Shown: positions 23,935-35,167 of the stretch, in pieces | Layout of the letters: every line of letters starts with the position of its first letter | Numbering within the stretch: position 1 is the stretch's first letter | NCBI RefSeq assembly: GCF_901000735.1 | Contig: NC_081542.1 | Span: forward strand, 44,680,238 to 44,744,237 | Direction of reading: 5' to 3' | DNA from: Corylus avellana | Taxonomy: Eukaryota; Streptophyta; Magnoliopsida; Fagales; Betulaceae | Length of the DNA: 64,000 nucleotides | The notes under the pieces: generated by a model | Told to the model about the DNA's origin: nothing | The model's input: the letters and a program-made list of their open reading frames with translations, nothing else | Database searches by the model: none | Position numbers and translations under genes: made by a program

Positions 23935-24265
23935 AATGTTTTTGTGAATATTATTTTTTTAAAAATTAAGTGAGAGAAATAAGAGCAATTTTATTTTTGG
24001 CTTTTTTTTAAAAAAATAATATTCAACTAAGACCAAGAGAACACTAGGAGAATATTAAAAAAACACCTAGCATTCTCCAAATAAAAGAAAAATGCTAGGT
24101 GCTCTCCTGATATTCTTTTGGTATCCTCCTCATCCTAAGTGGATATTATTTTTTAAAAAATAAAGTGAAAGAAATAAAATAAACTTTCTTTTTTGCTTTT
24201 TAAAAAAAATATTATCTACCTAAAATCAAGAGAACACTAAGAGAATACTAGAAGAGCAGTATCAT
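23935..24265. mobile_element. Fold-back (palindromic) MITE-like sequence
   Basis: The centre is an inverted repeat, ACACCTAGCATT against AATGCTAGGTG, and the two arms carry matching GAATATTATTTTTTTAAAAA and AAAAAAATAATATTC-type stretches and repeated CAAGAGAACACTA. An old element present in both blocks (56096-56425 in B). No target duplication was defined. Confidence 0.5.
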
Positions 24266-24711
24266 TACTCTCTTACCTTTTTATCACCATCATATTTTCA
24301 AATAACATTGATGCAAGAGTAGCTGAAAAGCTTGATTAATTATTTGGGCTAGCTGCATCGGCATTAAACGCCCTTCTTTTTAGTTAGTTCAAGAAATCTG
24401 CCCCATTTTGTCCCATACTGCTACATGTGAATTCCTCATACTAGCCCTAGGATATTTTTCGAGGCGTAGACTGGGAAGGGACATAGTATCTAACAATGAT
24501 TACTTCAGGCCAATAACATCCGGGTCAAACTCCTAATGTTTCAAAAATTTTTAATTTTAACCTTTCGTTAATATTTTTCATTGAAATGGATGGAATTCAT
24601 CCCACGTACGTCTCACATGAAATATTAATGATTCTCTTTCAATTTTGCCCGTCTTCGTTTTCGTCTTTGACACCATGATTTGTTCTCCGATGCCGACAAC
24701 CTGGGAGGCCT
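24266..24711. other. Intergenic DNA left of the copia element
   Basis: No gene recognised. It continues at 32940 on the other side of the retrotransposon, as the uninterrupted block B sequence (about 56426-57147) shows. Confidence 0.5.
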
Positions 24712-25259
24712 TGTAAGAAATTCTATATATATTAAATGCTAATTAACAATAACATTAGCAGCGGAAATAGTTTAATACATATATGTACCTCCGGCCATTG
24801 CTTTGCTCAAGCAGTTTGAAGAACAGCTCCACAGCAACCAAACTAAGAACTAAACAATTGAGAGGTTCTTCTAACCTATGCCTACCAGTGAGTGCCAATT
24901 GATGGAATACACATGCCTTATTTATAGGTAGGTCAGGGGACCCTCAATTAGAGCTGTTACCTTAATTATTCCTCCCATCAAGGAATAAAAAATCAATCAA
25001 TACAGCTAATTGATTCCACAAACATTAAATCATTAATTAAATCAAATACTTGTTCCATAAGAATTAAATCAGTGATTTAATTCAGAATATTTGATTGAAA
25101 TCAAATACTTGTTCCACAAGAATTAAATCAGTCATTTAATTCATAATATTTGATTTACATAATAAGCTTCAAATTGGAATAGAATATTGAACACCGTAAT
25201 TTTATAATTACAATAATATATGTGACATAAAGGGATATACTTAAATGGAATTTCTTACA
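24712..25259 (-). repeat. 3' LTR of the copia element (548 bp)
   Basis: Bounded by TGTAAGAAAT and TTTCTTACA. Almost identical to the right LTR once the hAT insertion is removed, which points to a fairly recent insertion. Confidence 0.9.
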
Positions 25260-25275
25260 TTCTCCCACTTGGCCC
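25260..25275 (-). promoter_or_regulatory. Polypurine tract of the copia element
   Basis: The minus strand reads GGGCCAAGTGGGAGAA immediately before the TG of the 3' LTR. This is the usual copia polypurine tract, which primes plus-strand DNA synthesis. Confidence 0.85.
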
Positions 25276-28200
25276 TTATGACACATAAATTCCTTATGGT
25301 GTTCAGTTCTATGATTTGGCCAATACTTTATCTATTCCAACCATTCATGGAATCCTCCCACTCATTCAAGGAATACTACACACGAATCATGGCGGTAAAG
25401 CTTTTATATGATAAGCCGTCCCTTCCATGTATCACAATGTGCAATATCTCCCTAAATGAGTACTTTATGGATAATGTACTTTATGAATGAACTTCCTATA
25501 AGTTATTCGGGTCCAACTTTAATTTTATCCCCACGGATAAGAATAATATATATATGCGCACAAAAATCTTTATAACATTACCTTTATGTCTATAGACCAA
25601 TTAAAGAGAAACTAAGCACAAATGAATTAATGAATCTCATATATTCCACATGACTTTATACTTTCTTTTACCGGTAAACCTTTAGTCATGGGATCTGCAA
25701 TCATTAATTCAATACTTATATGCTCAATAGACACTTATTATCACTTAATGTTTTCTTTCATAGTGATACTTTATATCGATATACATACTTCTGTTTCTAC
25801 TCAGTTTATTCTTAGAAAAGATAACTGTAGTAGAATTAAATCAGAAGATCTTTATGGGTCTAATTATAAAATCGACAATCTTGAGACCTTTAACAAAAAA
25901 TGTCTCAACCATAATGCCTGTGTAATTAATTCACAGCATGTAATGACTTTTGCTTTCATGGTAGATGTAGTAACTGTAGTTTGCTTACTGCATCTTCAGT
26001 ACATATATACTGAAGTTGATTCTCTACTATCTACACATTTAGCAAAAATCAAACCTGAAAAAACACCACCAAATGGTAAGTGTATCTGTAGTTCTTGGTT
26101 CATTGCATATTCCACAATACTATATTGACCCAATAGTCCAACTGCTATTTCAATGCCAGGTCTAATGTAGACCTGTGCATACACATGGAATATCTGCCTT
26201 TGTTCCAATACATTTTGGGACATTATCCCCCTTAATAATAGGTGCTACTGAAGATTCATAGTTCTTCATTCTGAATCTCTCCCAAAACTTTAGTGAGATG
26301 AACTTTATGTAGCAAACCTAAATTAATGCTTGCAAGCAAAATATTATCTATATACAGGACTAAAAGAAATGTAACTTTACTCCCACTGACCTTAAGGTAT
26401 ATTCAATGATTAACAAGGTTCTCAATAAACCCATGTGAGGTAATAACCTTGTAAAAATTTTGTATACCATTGATGAGAGACATATCTTAGTCCATTAATA
26501 GATATCCTTAATTTGCAAGCTTTCTGACTGTTATTAATAAAACCCCTTAAGTTGTCTTATGTACACCTCCTCCTTAAGATCCTTATTCAGGAAAATTGTT
26601 TTTCACATCCTTTTGATATAGCTCTAAAACAAAATGAGCTACTCATACCATGATAATCAATGCCTTCCTTTTGAGTAAGTTCATTGGCTACAAGTCTAAC
26701 TTTATATCGTTCAACATTACCCGGAAGTATCCTTTTAGGTTTTATAAACCCATTTGCAGCCTATGGCTACAACTCCCTTTGGTAAGTCAACAAGATTGCA
26801 GACTTGAATTTTAGCCAAAGATTTCATCTCCTCCTTCATGGCATTGAAACACAATGTGAAGTTATCTCCACCCAAAAAGATGTGAAAACAAATTTTTGAT
26901 CGTCCTTAGGTCCGACATAAAAATCAGACTCCTAGAAGTATACAACATAATCACTAGAGATTGTTGGTCGCCTTATTTTAGAAAATCTTCTTAATCCTAC
27001 TTCATTTACTTTTGACAAAGTCTGAGTAGGTTCATTCTGAACTTGTTCCTTATGAGTTGACTGTTTCTGAAACCGATTGTGCTTGAAGATAATCAATTTG
27101 ATTTTTCTTAAGCACAATCAAACACCCTTCATGTGAAGGGGCTTCAGTCAACTCTTGTGCTTCCTCTAATTTAATCCCTTAAGGATAAGCACTCCCACTA
27201 AGTTCAGCGTTCTCTAGAAATTTTTAATATTAGACTCAACAATTCTAGGACTAAATGAAGAACAGTAAAGCCTAAACCCCTTGGAGTTTACTGTATAACC
27301 TATAAAATTCCGCTAGTTGTCCTTGAAGCTAATTACCTTAGGTGTGGATTATAAATCCTCACTATAGCAAGACAACCCCATATGTGTAAACAATTTGAAC
27401 TTGGTTCTATTCATTCCTTAATTTAGGTGTCTTATGTACAACTATGAATGGAATCGAGTTAAATGTATACACAGCGGTTTTCAAGGCTTCACTCCATTAG
27501 GAGAATAGAACATTACCTTTCATGTCCCATTTTCGTGTACCTACCATAATACTATCTGCCTCTATCAGATCTTACGATCTTGATTTTATTTTGTTTTTGT
27601 TTCTCTACTTCTACCTTATAGGTACTGGAAGCATTAATGCCCAAACCTTATGATTTAGAAGATAGAGATACATAAACCTTATATGGTTATTACCGGAAGA
27701 GATAGGATATCTCTAACCATTGAGGCAAGAAGTATGGAAAATGTTACACTTGTACATGATCTCAAGAATTTAAAAAATCCTTTTGTTGGCACCTTTATTG
27801 GTATAGTTGGTCTGCTTTTCCTTAATGCAATCCACATAAATACCAAAGGTAATAAATTTCAAGAGTCATAAAAACTCTATCATTTATCGACCTTTTATTC
27901 TTTATAGAGATATATTCCAATCTCCAATGCCATAACATAGAGGATTTTCTCATTCATATGACTCTGCTTTATGTCAACATTTATATGCAAGGATTAACTT
28001 TTCAAAAATTGGGATCTAAAGCAATTTTAGATAGACCATTAATTTAATATTCCACCCAAAATTTTTTAACAATATTTTGATTTAACAAACTAAAATAGAA
28101 ATTAAATTTCTAAAAGAATTGTGGAATATATAAAAAAACATTATAAGGTCAAAATGACATAACTGAATTTTTAAAATTAATCTATAGATCCCAACAACCT

Positions 28201-29157
28201 CCAATTGTAAACAAGTATTATTTAGAAAACCCTGCATTATGTTGACAACGTGGACCGCTAAACCAAATTCAATCCACATAGTCCTTAGGAGAGTCAATAA
28301 AAGAGATTCATGACACACTAGGTGTATGAGATTACCTTTATTTCAAGTCATTTATGATACTTTATGCAATCATTCTTTATATATCCATAATTTTCCTTAG
28401 TGTGAGAGAAATTGCCATAACACTTTGTTGGCACCTTGTTCTCATTTATCAACTATTGGACATGATTGCCTATAAAGGTCTTTCCCTTAACATGAGTAAC
28501 TTTCTGAATTCTCATGTCTTAATCTCTCATCTTCTTGAACACACCTGATCATAAGTTCCTTCATTGATCAGTTATCCTTATGTGCGCCACAAGATATTTG
28601 AAAAAAAATATCATATTTAGATGAGAGAATTTAAAATAAAATTGAGCATAATGACTAAAAAAAAACTCAACCTTTAGGGACATTATAATGAGCTGTTATG
28701 TCCTTCATTTCCATAATGTGCTCAAGCACATTTTGAAACTGTAAAAGGTTTTACTTTAAAGCTTTTCTATTAGGGTGCACGCCAAAGTCTTATTGGAACT
28801 CACTAAATGTTCCTCAATGACCTTTCTTTGGCCATAAAACATTAAGGAATAAAACCCTAATGCTTTCCTTGATATGAGATTTCATGAACGTTGAAACTTA
28901 AGCGATTTAAATCACTACAATCGTTCATGTTTAATAATCTCATGTGGCGTACTTGATTCCGTGGGAGAAGGTGATTCATCCACACGAAACGCCAATTCAG
29001 TCTCCAAACACCCCAAAGTGAAAAAGCACATTTTTCTTTTCAGTCAGGAAAAATTACCACTAGGAATTATTGGAACATAAAATACTAATAATTAAAGCAG
29101 TAGGAATACATCCAGTAACCAAGAAAAATTATATACTTTAATGCTATGAAATAACCT

Positions 29158-29907
29158 TATTTAAATTAACCAATGTTAATTTAATAGTAAATTTCAACCT
29201 ACCTGTGGGCAAAGGTGCATCACGCATGAAATTTACTCTTTATTAATAAGACTAATAAATTTAGCATTAATAAATAAAATTTTCCGTACCTGTGGGCCTA
29301 AGAGAAATTTTATTTTCAATGTTAAATTTACTATCTTATTCTAATTAACTCATAAAAATAAAAACGTCCCTGTGGGGATTGGCAAATTAAATTTATGAAT
29401 TAATTACAACACGATGTTAATTTTCTTTATGAAGTTCATATATATAATCTTGATACAATTATCATTATAAAATTGGGATGCTGTGGCTCTCCCAAAAATT
29501 ATTATGACAATTATGACTTCATTAACATCGAATTTATTTAAATTAACCAATGCTAATTTAATAGTAAATTTCAACCTACCTATGGGCAAAGGTTGCATCA
29601 CGCATGAAATTTACTCTTTAATAGGACTAATAAATTTAACATTAACAAATAAAATTCTCTGTACCTGTGGGCCTAAGAGAAATTTTATTTTTAAAGTTAA
29701 ATTTATTATCTTATTCTAATTAAATCATAAAAATAATAACGTCCCTGTGGGGATTAGTAATTAAATTTATGAATTAATTACAACATGATGTTAATTTTCC
29801 TTATGAAGTTCACATATATGATCTTGATGCAATTATCATTATAAAATCGGGATGCTGTGGCTCTCCCAAAATTATTATGATAATCACTACTTCATTAACA
29901 TCCAATA
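29158..29907. repeat. 377-bp tandem duplication inside the copia element
   Basis: TATTTAAATTAACCAATG begins at 29158 and again at 29535. The two units are collinear to about 29907, with scattered substitutions and small indels. Landmarks are CTGTGGGCAAAGGT, CTGTGGGCCTAAGAG, CCCTGTGGGGATT and GGGATGCTGTGGCTCTCCC. It lies in the gag/leader half of the element. Confidence 0.9.
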
Positions 29908-29999
29908 ACTGTATAGATGCCACAAATAAAGTTCCCAAGAATAAAAGACAAAACCATCATGTTAGTGGGTAAACAGTATTTTTCCAAAGTACAACCGGA

Positions 30000-31306
30000 T
30001 AGTGTCCCAGATAAGTGAGGGGGCGCACAACGGCACACTTAAGTCCCAAGACTTACCTTGCCAGAGCTTTCCGATTGCAATTTTGGATAGTACCATAAAC
30101 ATTCACCAACACATGAGGCTTAGTTAATTATTCTCAGGTCCAGGCATCAAACAATTTATATTTAAACAATTAAAAGAATAAATATATCCTTAAGTTCATG
30201 CATTAAAGAAATAATAATTTAATACTGAACAATTTAAATCATAAGATGAATAAAAATGCAACATAAAAGCATAATAATCTCAATAGCCTAATGGTCTTGA
30301 AGTGACCTTAAGCCCTTTATACCTTAAGAACCCAAGTTCTAAACCTAATGAGCCCAAATCATCTTCTCCTTTTTTTTTCTTTTTTTTTCTTTAAAAATCC
30401 GGATGGGCCACTTCAAATGGATTGGGCTTTTGGGTCAGCTCACTTAATGACCCAGCTCCTTTATTTTTTTATTTTTATAACTGGATCGGGCTTGGGTTAA
30501 AATAAACCCATACCCAATAGCCCAAAACACTAGACCCGGTTCCATATGGGTTTGAAAAACCCTACCCGGATCATCATGTTCCCCAACCCAGAAAAATCCC
30601 AAACCCTAGCCATCACCCCTTTCTTCTTCTTCCTCATGCCCCGCCGCCGCCGCCTTCCTTATGTGCCGGCCATCAAGGGCCGAAGCTCAAACGGCCAAAC
30701 GACCACGGTTAACGGCAAGGGGGGGCTGCTCACTTTATGCGGCCAAAGCCGCTGCAGGTGGAGGGAAGACCGGCGCTTCATGCAGCCAACGCCGTTGCCA
30801 GGTGGGGAAAAAAAAAAAAAAAACCGGTGCACAACCGGTGGCCAGAACTCAAAGCCACCCACGAAGTTCTGTCCGCCATATACCAGGTGGTTCGATATCT
30901 CTAATGGTGGTTTGAGGCAAAAGGGAGCAAGTCCTCATCATACAGTATACCCAAAAATAAAGACCAAAACCAACGATTCCAAAGGTTCTCAAAAGTGGGT
31001 CATAGAAGTGGATTCTCTAGTCTAAGCAAGTCTGATGGATCAGCACAACAGCCCTTGGGTTAGACATGGTGTCCATGAGTTTCAGTTTGTTTCTTTTACT
31101 CATAGCCGTGGGTTTAGCTTGTTTGAACAATATAGAAACAAGAAATAAAAATATATATCAAAACGCCGTGGGTTTCATGCTTTATGTTGGTCACCATATT
31201 TTGTTTCAATAATCAAGTAAACAAAATAAATATTATTGAAACAAAAAATAAAATTTTACAGCAGGCATATCAAAAATATAGACTGAGCAAATATAGTCTA
31301 GAGAAG
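30000..31306 (-). other. Copia leader region with low-complexity DNA
   Basis: The stretch between gag remnants and the primer-binding site. It contains a GC-rich patch with CCGCCG repeats (about 30639-30652) and homopolymer A and G runs. A 159-codon plus-strand frame here (30546-31025) is antisense to the element and looks fortuitous. Confidence 0.5.
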
Positions 31307-31318
31307 GCTCTGATACCA
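31307..31318 (-). promoter_or_regulatory. Primer-binding site of the copia element (initiator tRNA-Met type)
   Basis: The minus strand reads TGGTATCAGAGC two bases inside the 5' LTR. This is complementary to the 3' end of plant initiator methionine tRNA and is the common copia primer site. Confidence 0.92.
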
Positions 31319-31410
31319 CATGTAAGAAATTCTATATATATTAAATGCTAATTAACAATAACATTAGCAGCGGAAATAGTTTAATACATATATGTACCTC
31401 CGGCCATTGC

Positions 31411-32474
31411 TAGGGGTGAGCATATTCACCGAGTGCCGAGTTCCGACCGAGTGCCGACCGAGTTCCGACCGAGACCGACCGAGACCGACCATGACTGACA
31501 AGAAGACGGACGGTAGGCGGCTGGAATTTTTTTGTTTCGACAATTTTCGGTCGGCAGGCGGTATGCCTTTTTTGGAAGTCGGTTTCCGACATTACCGACC
31601 CGACTTTTACCGACTTGTAAAACGACGTCGTTTTGATATTTATTTTTCATATTAGTAAATATTCGTTATATTTTTCTAACGAAACTCGTCTAGCTCAGTT
31701 GGTTGAGCGCATGCCGGACGCCTACTGGTCGTGGGTTTGAGTCCCATGCTGGTCGCCTTTTACTTACATTTTTACTTATCAAAATAAAATATTTTCCTAG
31801 TCAAAACGGCGTCGTTTTGTCTTGAATTTGTGCCCTATATAATCTCATTTAGAACCTCTCTTCCGTTTCCCCTAACCCTCGCCGCGGCGGTCACTCTCAT
31901 CTTCCTCTCTTTGTCACTCTCCTCTCATCTCTTCCTCTCTCTCACTCTCATCTAATCTATGCCTCTCTCTCACTCTCCTCTCATCTTTGCCTCTCTCTAT
32001 CACTCTCACTCATGACTCCACCTCTATGTTTATTTTTATATGATTTTTATTTTATTTTTTTGCTGTTTGGTTGCCAAGAAAGTGGAGGAAAAGAGGTATT
32101 TTCTTGCTAAGCATGTTTTAGAATTTAGACTCGAGTTTCTGTGCCTTTTTTGGTTCAAGTTGTGTTCCCTGATTTAGTATTTTTAATCTAATTAAGAATT
32201 CTTTTTCTTTCTGATGTTTGGTTGCCGAGAAAGTGAAGGAAAATTTCTTTTTCTTACCGTTTGGGCTTGATTTTTCAATCTATTTTCTTGCTGATTGTGA
32301 CCCAGCCCAAACCGACATTACCGACCGTCACCGTAACCGACTCGGCGGTGACGGTCGGTGGCGGTACAAATCATTGTCGGAAAAAGTCGGTGAATTTACC
32401 GACTTTACCGACTTTGGAGCGGAAGCAAAAATTTCCTACCGTAACCGACCGTAACCGACCGACGCTCACCCCTA
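31411..32474. mobile_element. Non-autonomous hAT element (1064 bp) inside the copia 5' LTR
   Basis: Terminal inverted repeats TAGGGGTGAGC and GCTCACCCCTA, with 8-bp target duplication GCCATTGC at 31403-31410 and 32475-32482. The uninterrupted LTR (24803-24813 region) has this octamer once. Both ends are dense in CCGAC/GTCGG motifs (about 31427-31620 and 32310-32462), which look like subterminal transposase-binding repeats. There is no transposase gene. It carries a SINE at 31636-31802. The middle has CT-rich tracts. Confidence 0.92.
31636..31802 (+). mobile_element. tRNA-Lys-like SINE nested in the hAT element
   Basis: A tRNA-like head at about 31684-31757 has A box TAGCTCAGTTGG (31691-31702) and B box GGTTTGAGTCC (31734-31744), and the surrounding bases resemble plant tRNA-Lys. 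The acceptor stem does not pair, so it is not a working tRNA gene. The 17-mer AAAACGRCGTCGTTTTG flanks it at 31619-31635 and 31803-31819 and is a possible target duplication; the 17-mer is itself palindromic. Confidence 0.6.
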
Positions 32475-32939
32475 GCCATTGCTTTGCTCAAGCAGTTTGA
32501 AGAACAGCTCCACAGCAACCAAACTAAGAACTAAACAATTGAGAGGTTCTTCTGACCTATGCCTACCAGTGAGTGCCAATTGATGGAATACACATGCCTT
32601 ATTTATAGGTAGGTCAGGGGACCCTCAATTAGAGCTGTTACCTTAATTATTCCTCCCATCAAGGAATAAAAAATCAATCAATACAGCTAATTGATTCCAC
32701 AAACATTAAATCATTAATTAAATCAAATACTTGTTCCACAAGAATTAAATCAGTGATTTAATTCAGAATATTTGATTGAAATCAAATACTTGTTCCACAA
32801 GAATTAAATCAGTCATTTAATTCATAATATTTGATTTACATAATAAGCTTCAAATTGGAATAGAATATTGAACACCGTAATTTTATAATTACAATAATAT
32901 ATGTGACATAAGGGACATACTTAAATGAAATTTCTTACA

Positions 32940-33351
32940 GGCCTCGTTTTGGTCTTTGTATTCTGGCAGTGGAAAACACAGAGGCAAGTGACACTGATGA
33001 TTTGGTCCATGGGTGGTAGAGTCGTAGATAGAGAGAGAAAGGATGGCGGGGTAGTTTGCAGAAGAAATCGTGGTTTGGTGGGTAATATTAGGGGAGAAGT
33101 GAGAAATATTGGAATTAAGTGTGCGAGAGAGAAAACTTTGGGTTGAGAGAGAGAGAAAGGAATAGCTGAAGATGAAGAAGAAGAAAACTCCGTCATTCTT
33201 TGTGACTAAACATTCTCCTCAAAATTTCTCGGAGCCTTCCCTTTTGTTTTACCTTTTTCTTTTTTCTTTTTCACTTTTTTACTTTTCTTTTAGATAAAAC
33301 AAAAGATGTTCTAGATACTTGTTGACTGGGTGAGTCAACAGCTGGGCTGGT
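32940..33351. other. Intergenic DNA right of the copia element
   Basis: Continuation of 24711. Purine-rich GAGAGAGA and GAAGAAGAAG stretches occur at about 33130-33185. A Ser/Pro-rich frame on the minus strand (32921-33196) has a counterpart in block B, but nothing supports it as a gene. Confidence 0.45.
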
Positions 33352-34435
33352 TATAACACCCCCAACCCGTTAAGGCTGAGTTTGTCACTTTTCTTCTTTT
33401 TTAACAAAAGCTTTTGCAAATATCTATAAAGTCTATCATAGCACTTGATTTTAACAGATACGATCAATGTATAAAACATTCTTCAAGAGATTTTATTACA
33501 AGCGAAATTAGGAAACATTAAACTTTAGTTGGGGAATATGAAAAGATTTTGAAAGTTAATAATTATTCTCGCCCCCATTCCGGCCTCCTATTTCAGCGTC
33601 ATTTCTACCTAAAAACAAGAAATAAAACTAAATAAGCCAAAGGGGCCCAGCAAGTAAAATCCACAACCATAAAATAGTTTTACTCCTTGTTTTCAGTTTT
33701 GAAAATCGTTTTCACAAATAAATATACATCCAGCCATAATAATACATGTATGTACGGTTGCATCTCCCGCAGCATATACGTATTATTACATCTAGTAATA
33801 GATCATCGTCATAAATCATCTTTATAAATCATCATTATAATGCATTATTATAAATCATCATTGTAAATCATCATAGTATATTATTGTTGTAAATCATCAT
33901 AGTATATCATTTTCTCATCTTAGGGCCCATGTACACTATTACCCCTGTATACGAGGGTTGCGGGTCCTTGTGACCATGTCACTGAATTGTGGCCTCAGCC
34001 ATGCCCGACCGTCAATTAACTCTTTTCAACACTACCTTCCAACACTATTATACCTACATTTATCCATCTACAATCCTACCATCATTATTCCATCTACCAA
34101 TACTATTATACCTACATTTACTCATCTACAATTCTACCCTCATTATTCCATCTACCAATACTATTATACCTACATTTACTCATCTACAATTCTACCCTCA
34201 TTATTCCATCTACTAATACTATTATATCTATATTGATTATTCTACCTTCCCTTACTATTCTAGCTACCAATACAATTCTTCTTACCATTTACTATCCTAT
34301 TATTTCACCAATTACCATTCTCTAATTACCATTCTCTATAACACCATAAATTTCCCAAAAAAAAAAAATCATTGGCTAAAATTGATATTAAAATAACATC
34401 ATCATCTATAACTTAGAAAATTCTGGGGCGCTACA
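33352..34435 (-). mobile_element. Solo LTR, Ty3-gypsy-like, only in block A
   Basis: The minus strand begins TGTAGCGCCCCAGAATTTTC and ends GGGGGTGTTATA, the form of many gypsy-type LTRs. CTGGT flanks it at 33347-33351 and 34436-34440. Block B lacks it. There is no internal region or second LTR, so it is a solo LTR left by recombination. It holds a 58-bp tandem array at about 34053-34226 (units start at 34111 and 34169). Confidence 0.75.
34053..34226. repeat. 58-bp minisatellite inside the solo LTR
   Basis: About three units of a C/T/A-rich 58-mer that contains CCTACATTTACTCATCTACA, with near-identical units beginning at 34111 and 34169. Confidence 0.85.
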
Positions 34436-34509
34436 CTGGTGGTGATGAGCGATTGCGTAATTTGCGTGGAAGTTGCTTTGCCATTGAATAAAGTGTTGTC
34501 TTTATGAGA

Positions 34510-35156
34510 GCTATTGCTATACGGTTGGGGCAGAAAACATGGGTTTTCTGCCCACCAATCACCACATGACACATCAGCATTTTAAGAAAAATGCAAAAAC
34601 TTAAAATGAGAATAAAACACCAAAACAAAGAACAAAATAAGGGCAGCTAAAGGAGGACCACCAGCCCCATCTGGGATGGCTGCGCCGGCCATCCCAAGGC
34701 CACAGGGTGGCGCGCCGGCCACCCCTAGGCCATCTGGGGTGGCCGTGCGGCCACCTCAGATCTGGCTAGGGGTGGCCGGCGAGCTAGCCCCATGGCCTGG
34801 GGGTGCCGGCGCGCCACCCCTAGGACACTAGTGGTGGATGCGCCACCCCAGACAGATCTGGGGGTGGCGTGCACCCCGCCACCCCAGATCTTGCTGGGGT
34901 GGCACGCCGGCCACCCTAGCAACATTTTGGGCCACCCCACGTGGCCGACGAAGAGATAGAGGGAGAGAGGCAGCGGCGGTTCTGGCGGAGGCGGCGGCGG
35001 CTCTGGCGGAGGCAGGGTGGCAGGTCAATGTGGGAGAAATAATATGGTGTTTTGTTTTCATTTTGAGTTTGTGTGCTAAGTTGAGATGCCAGCTTGTGAG
35101 TGGTGGGCAAAAAACCCCCCCTTTTTACGTTGACCGAATTGAAGTTATTCCCTTTC
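34510..35156. mobile_element. Mutator-like MITE with GC-rich core, only in block A
   Basis: The ends are imperfect long inverted repeats sharing GGTTTTCTGCCCACCA on the left and the complement of TGGTGGGCAAAAAACC on the right. The flanks TTTATGAGA (34501-34509) and TTTATATGAGA (35157-35167) fit a 9-11-bp target duplication. Block B has the empty site (about 58077-58088). The core (about 34655-35015) is very GC-rich, with many GGCCACCCC/GGGGTGGCC units in both orientations and a GGCGGCGGC patch. Confidence 0.7.
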
Positions 35157-35167
35157 TTTATATGAGA

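Larger units (their letters stand above)
24712..32939 (-). mobile_element. Degenerate Ty1-copia retrotransposon, only in block A
   Basis: Two LTRs (24712-25259 and 31321-32939) with TGTAAGAAATTC...GAATTTCTTACA ends, a 5-bp target duplication GGCCT (24707-24711 and 32940-32944), a primer-binding site and a polypurine tract define a minus-strand element. On the minus strand, fragments of Gag end (about 28900-28500), protease (about 28320-28080), integrase (about 27880-27200, with SDRG), reverse transcriptase (about 27100-26000; the RRPTISSDYVVYF linker at 26932-26985 is typical) and the RNase H end (MIADPMTKG near 25680) can be read in copia order. All are broken by stops and frameshifts. The protease catalytic Asp region reads EFGLAV, and the RT YVDD box reads YIDN, so it is not autonomous. 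Block B has the empty site with a single GGCCT at 56878-56882. Confidence 0.92.
31321..32939 (-). repeat. 5' LTR of the copia element, interrupted by a hAT element
   Basis: LTR sequence 31321-31410 continues at 32483-32939 after the hAT element and its extra 8-bp target copy. Without the insertion it is about 547 bp, matching the 3' LTR. Confidence 0.9.

Noticed and set aside
25688..26128. 146-codon plus-strand open frame
   Set aside because: It is the antisense of copia reverse transcriptase and RNase H remnants, which can be read on the minus strand.
30546..31025. 159-codon plus-strand open frame rich in Arg, Lys and Pro
   Set aside because: It is antisense within the leader of the minus-strand copia element, spans homopolymers and GC-rich low-complexity DNA, and resembles no family.
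31684..31757. Possible tRNA gene
   Set aside because: A and B boxes are good, but the acceptor stem halves do not pair and the anticodon arm is abnormal; a SINE head explains it better.
32921..33196. Ser/Pro-rich minus-strand frame, with a counterpart at 56796-57134
   Set aside because: Conserved only because the blocks are copies; low complexity, partly inside the LTR in A, no family likeness.
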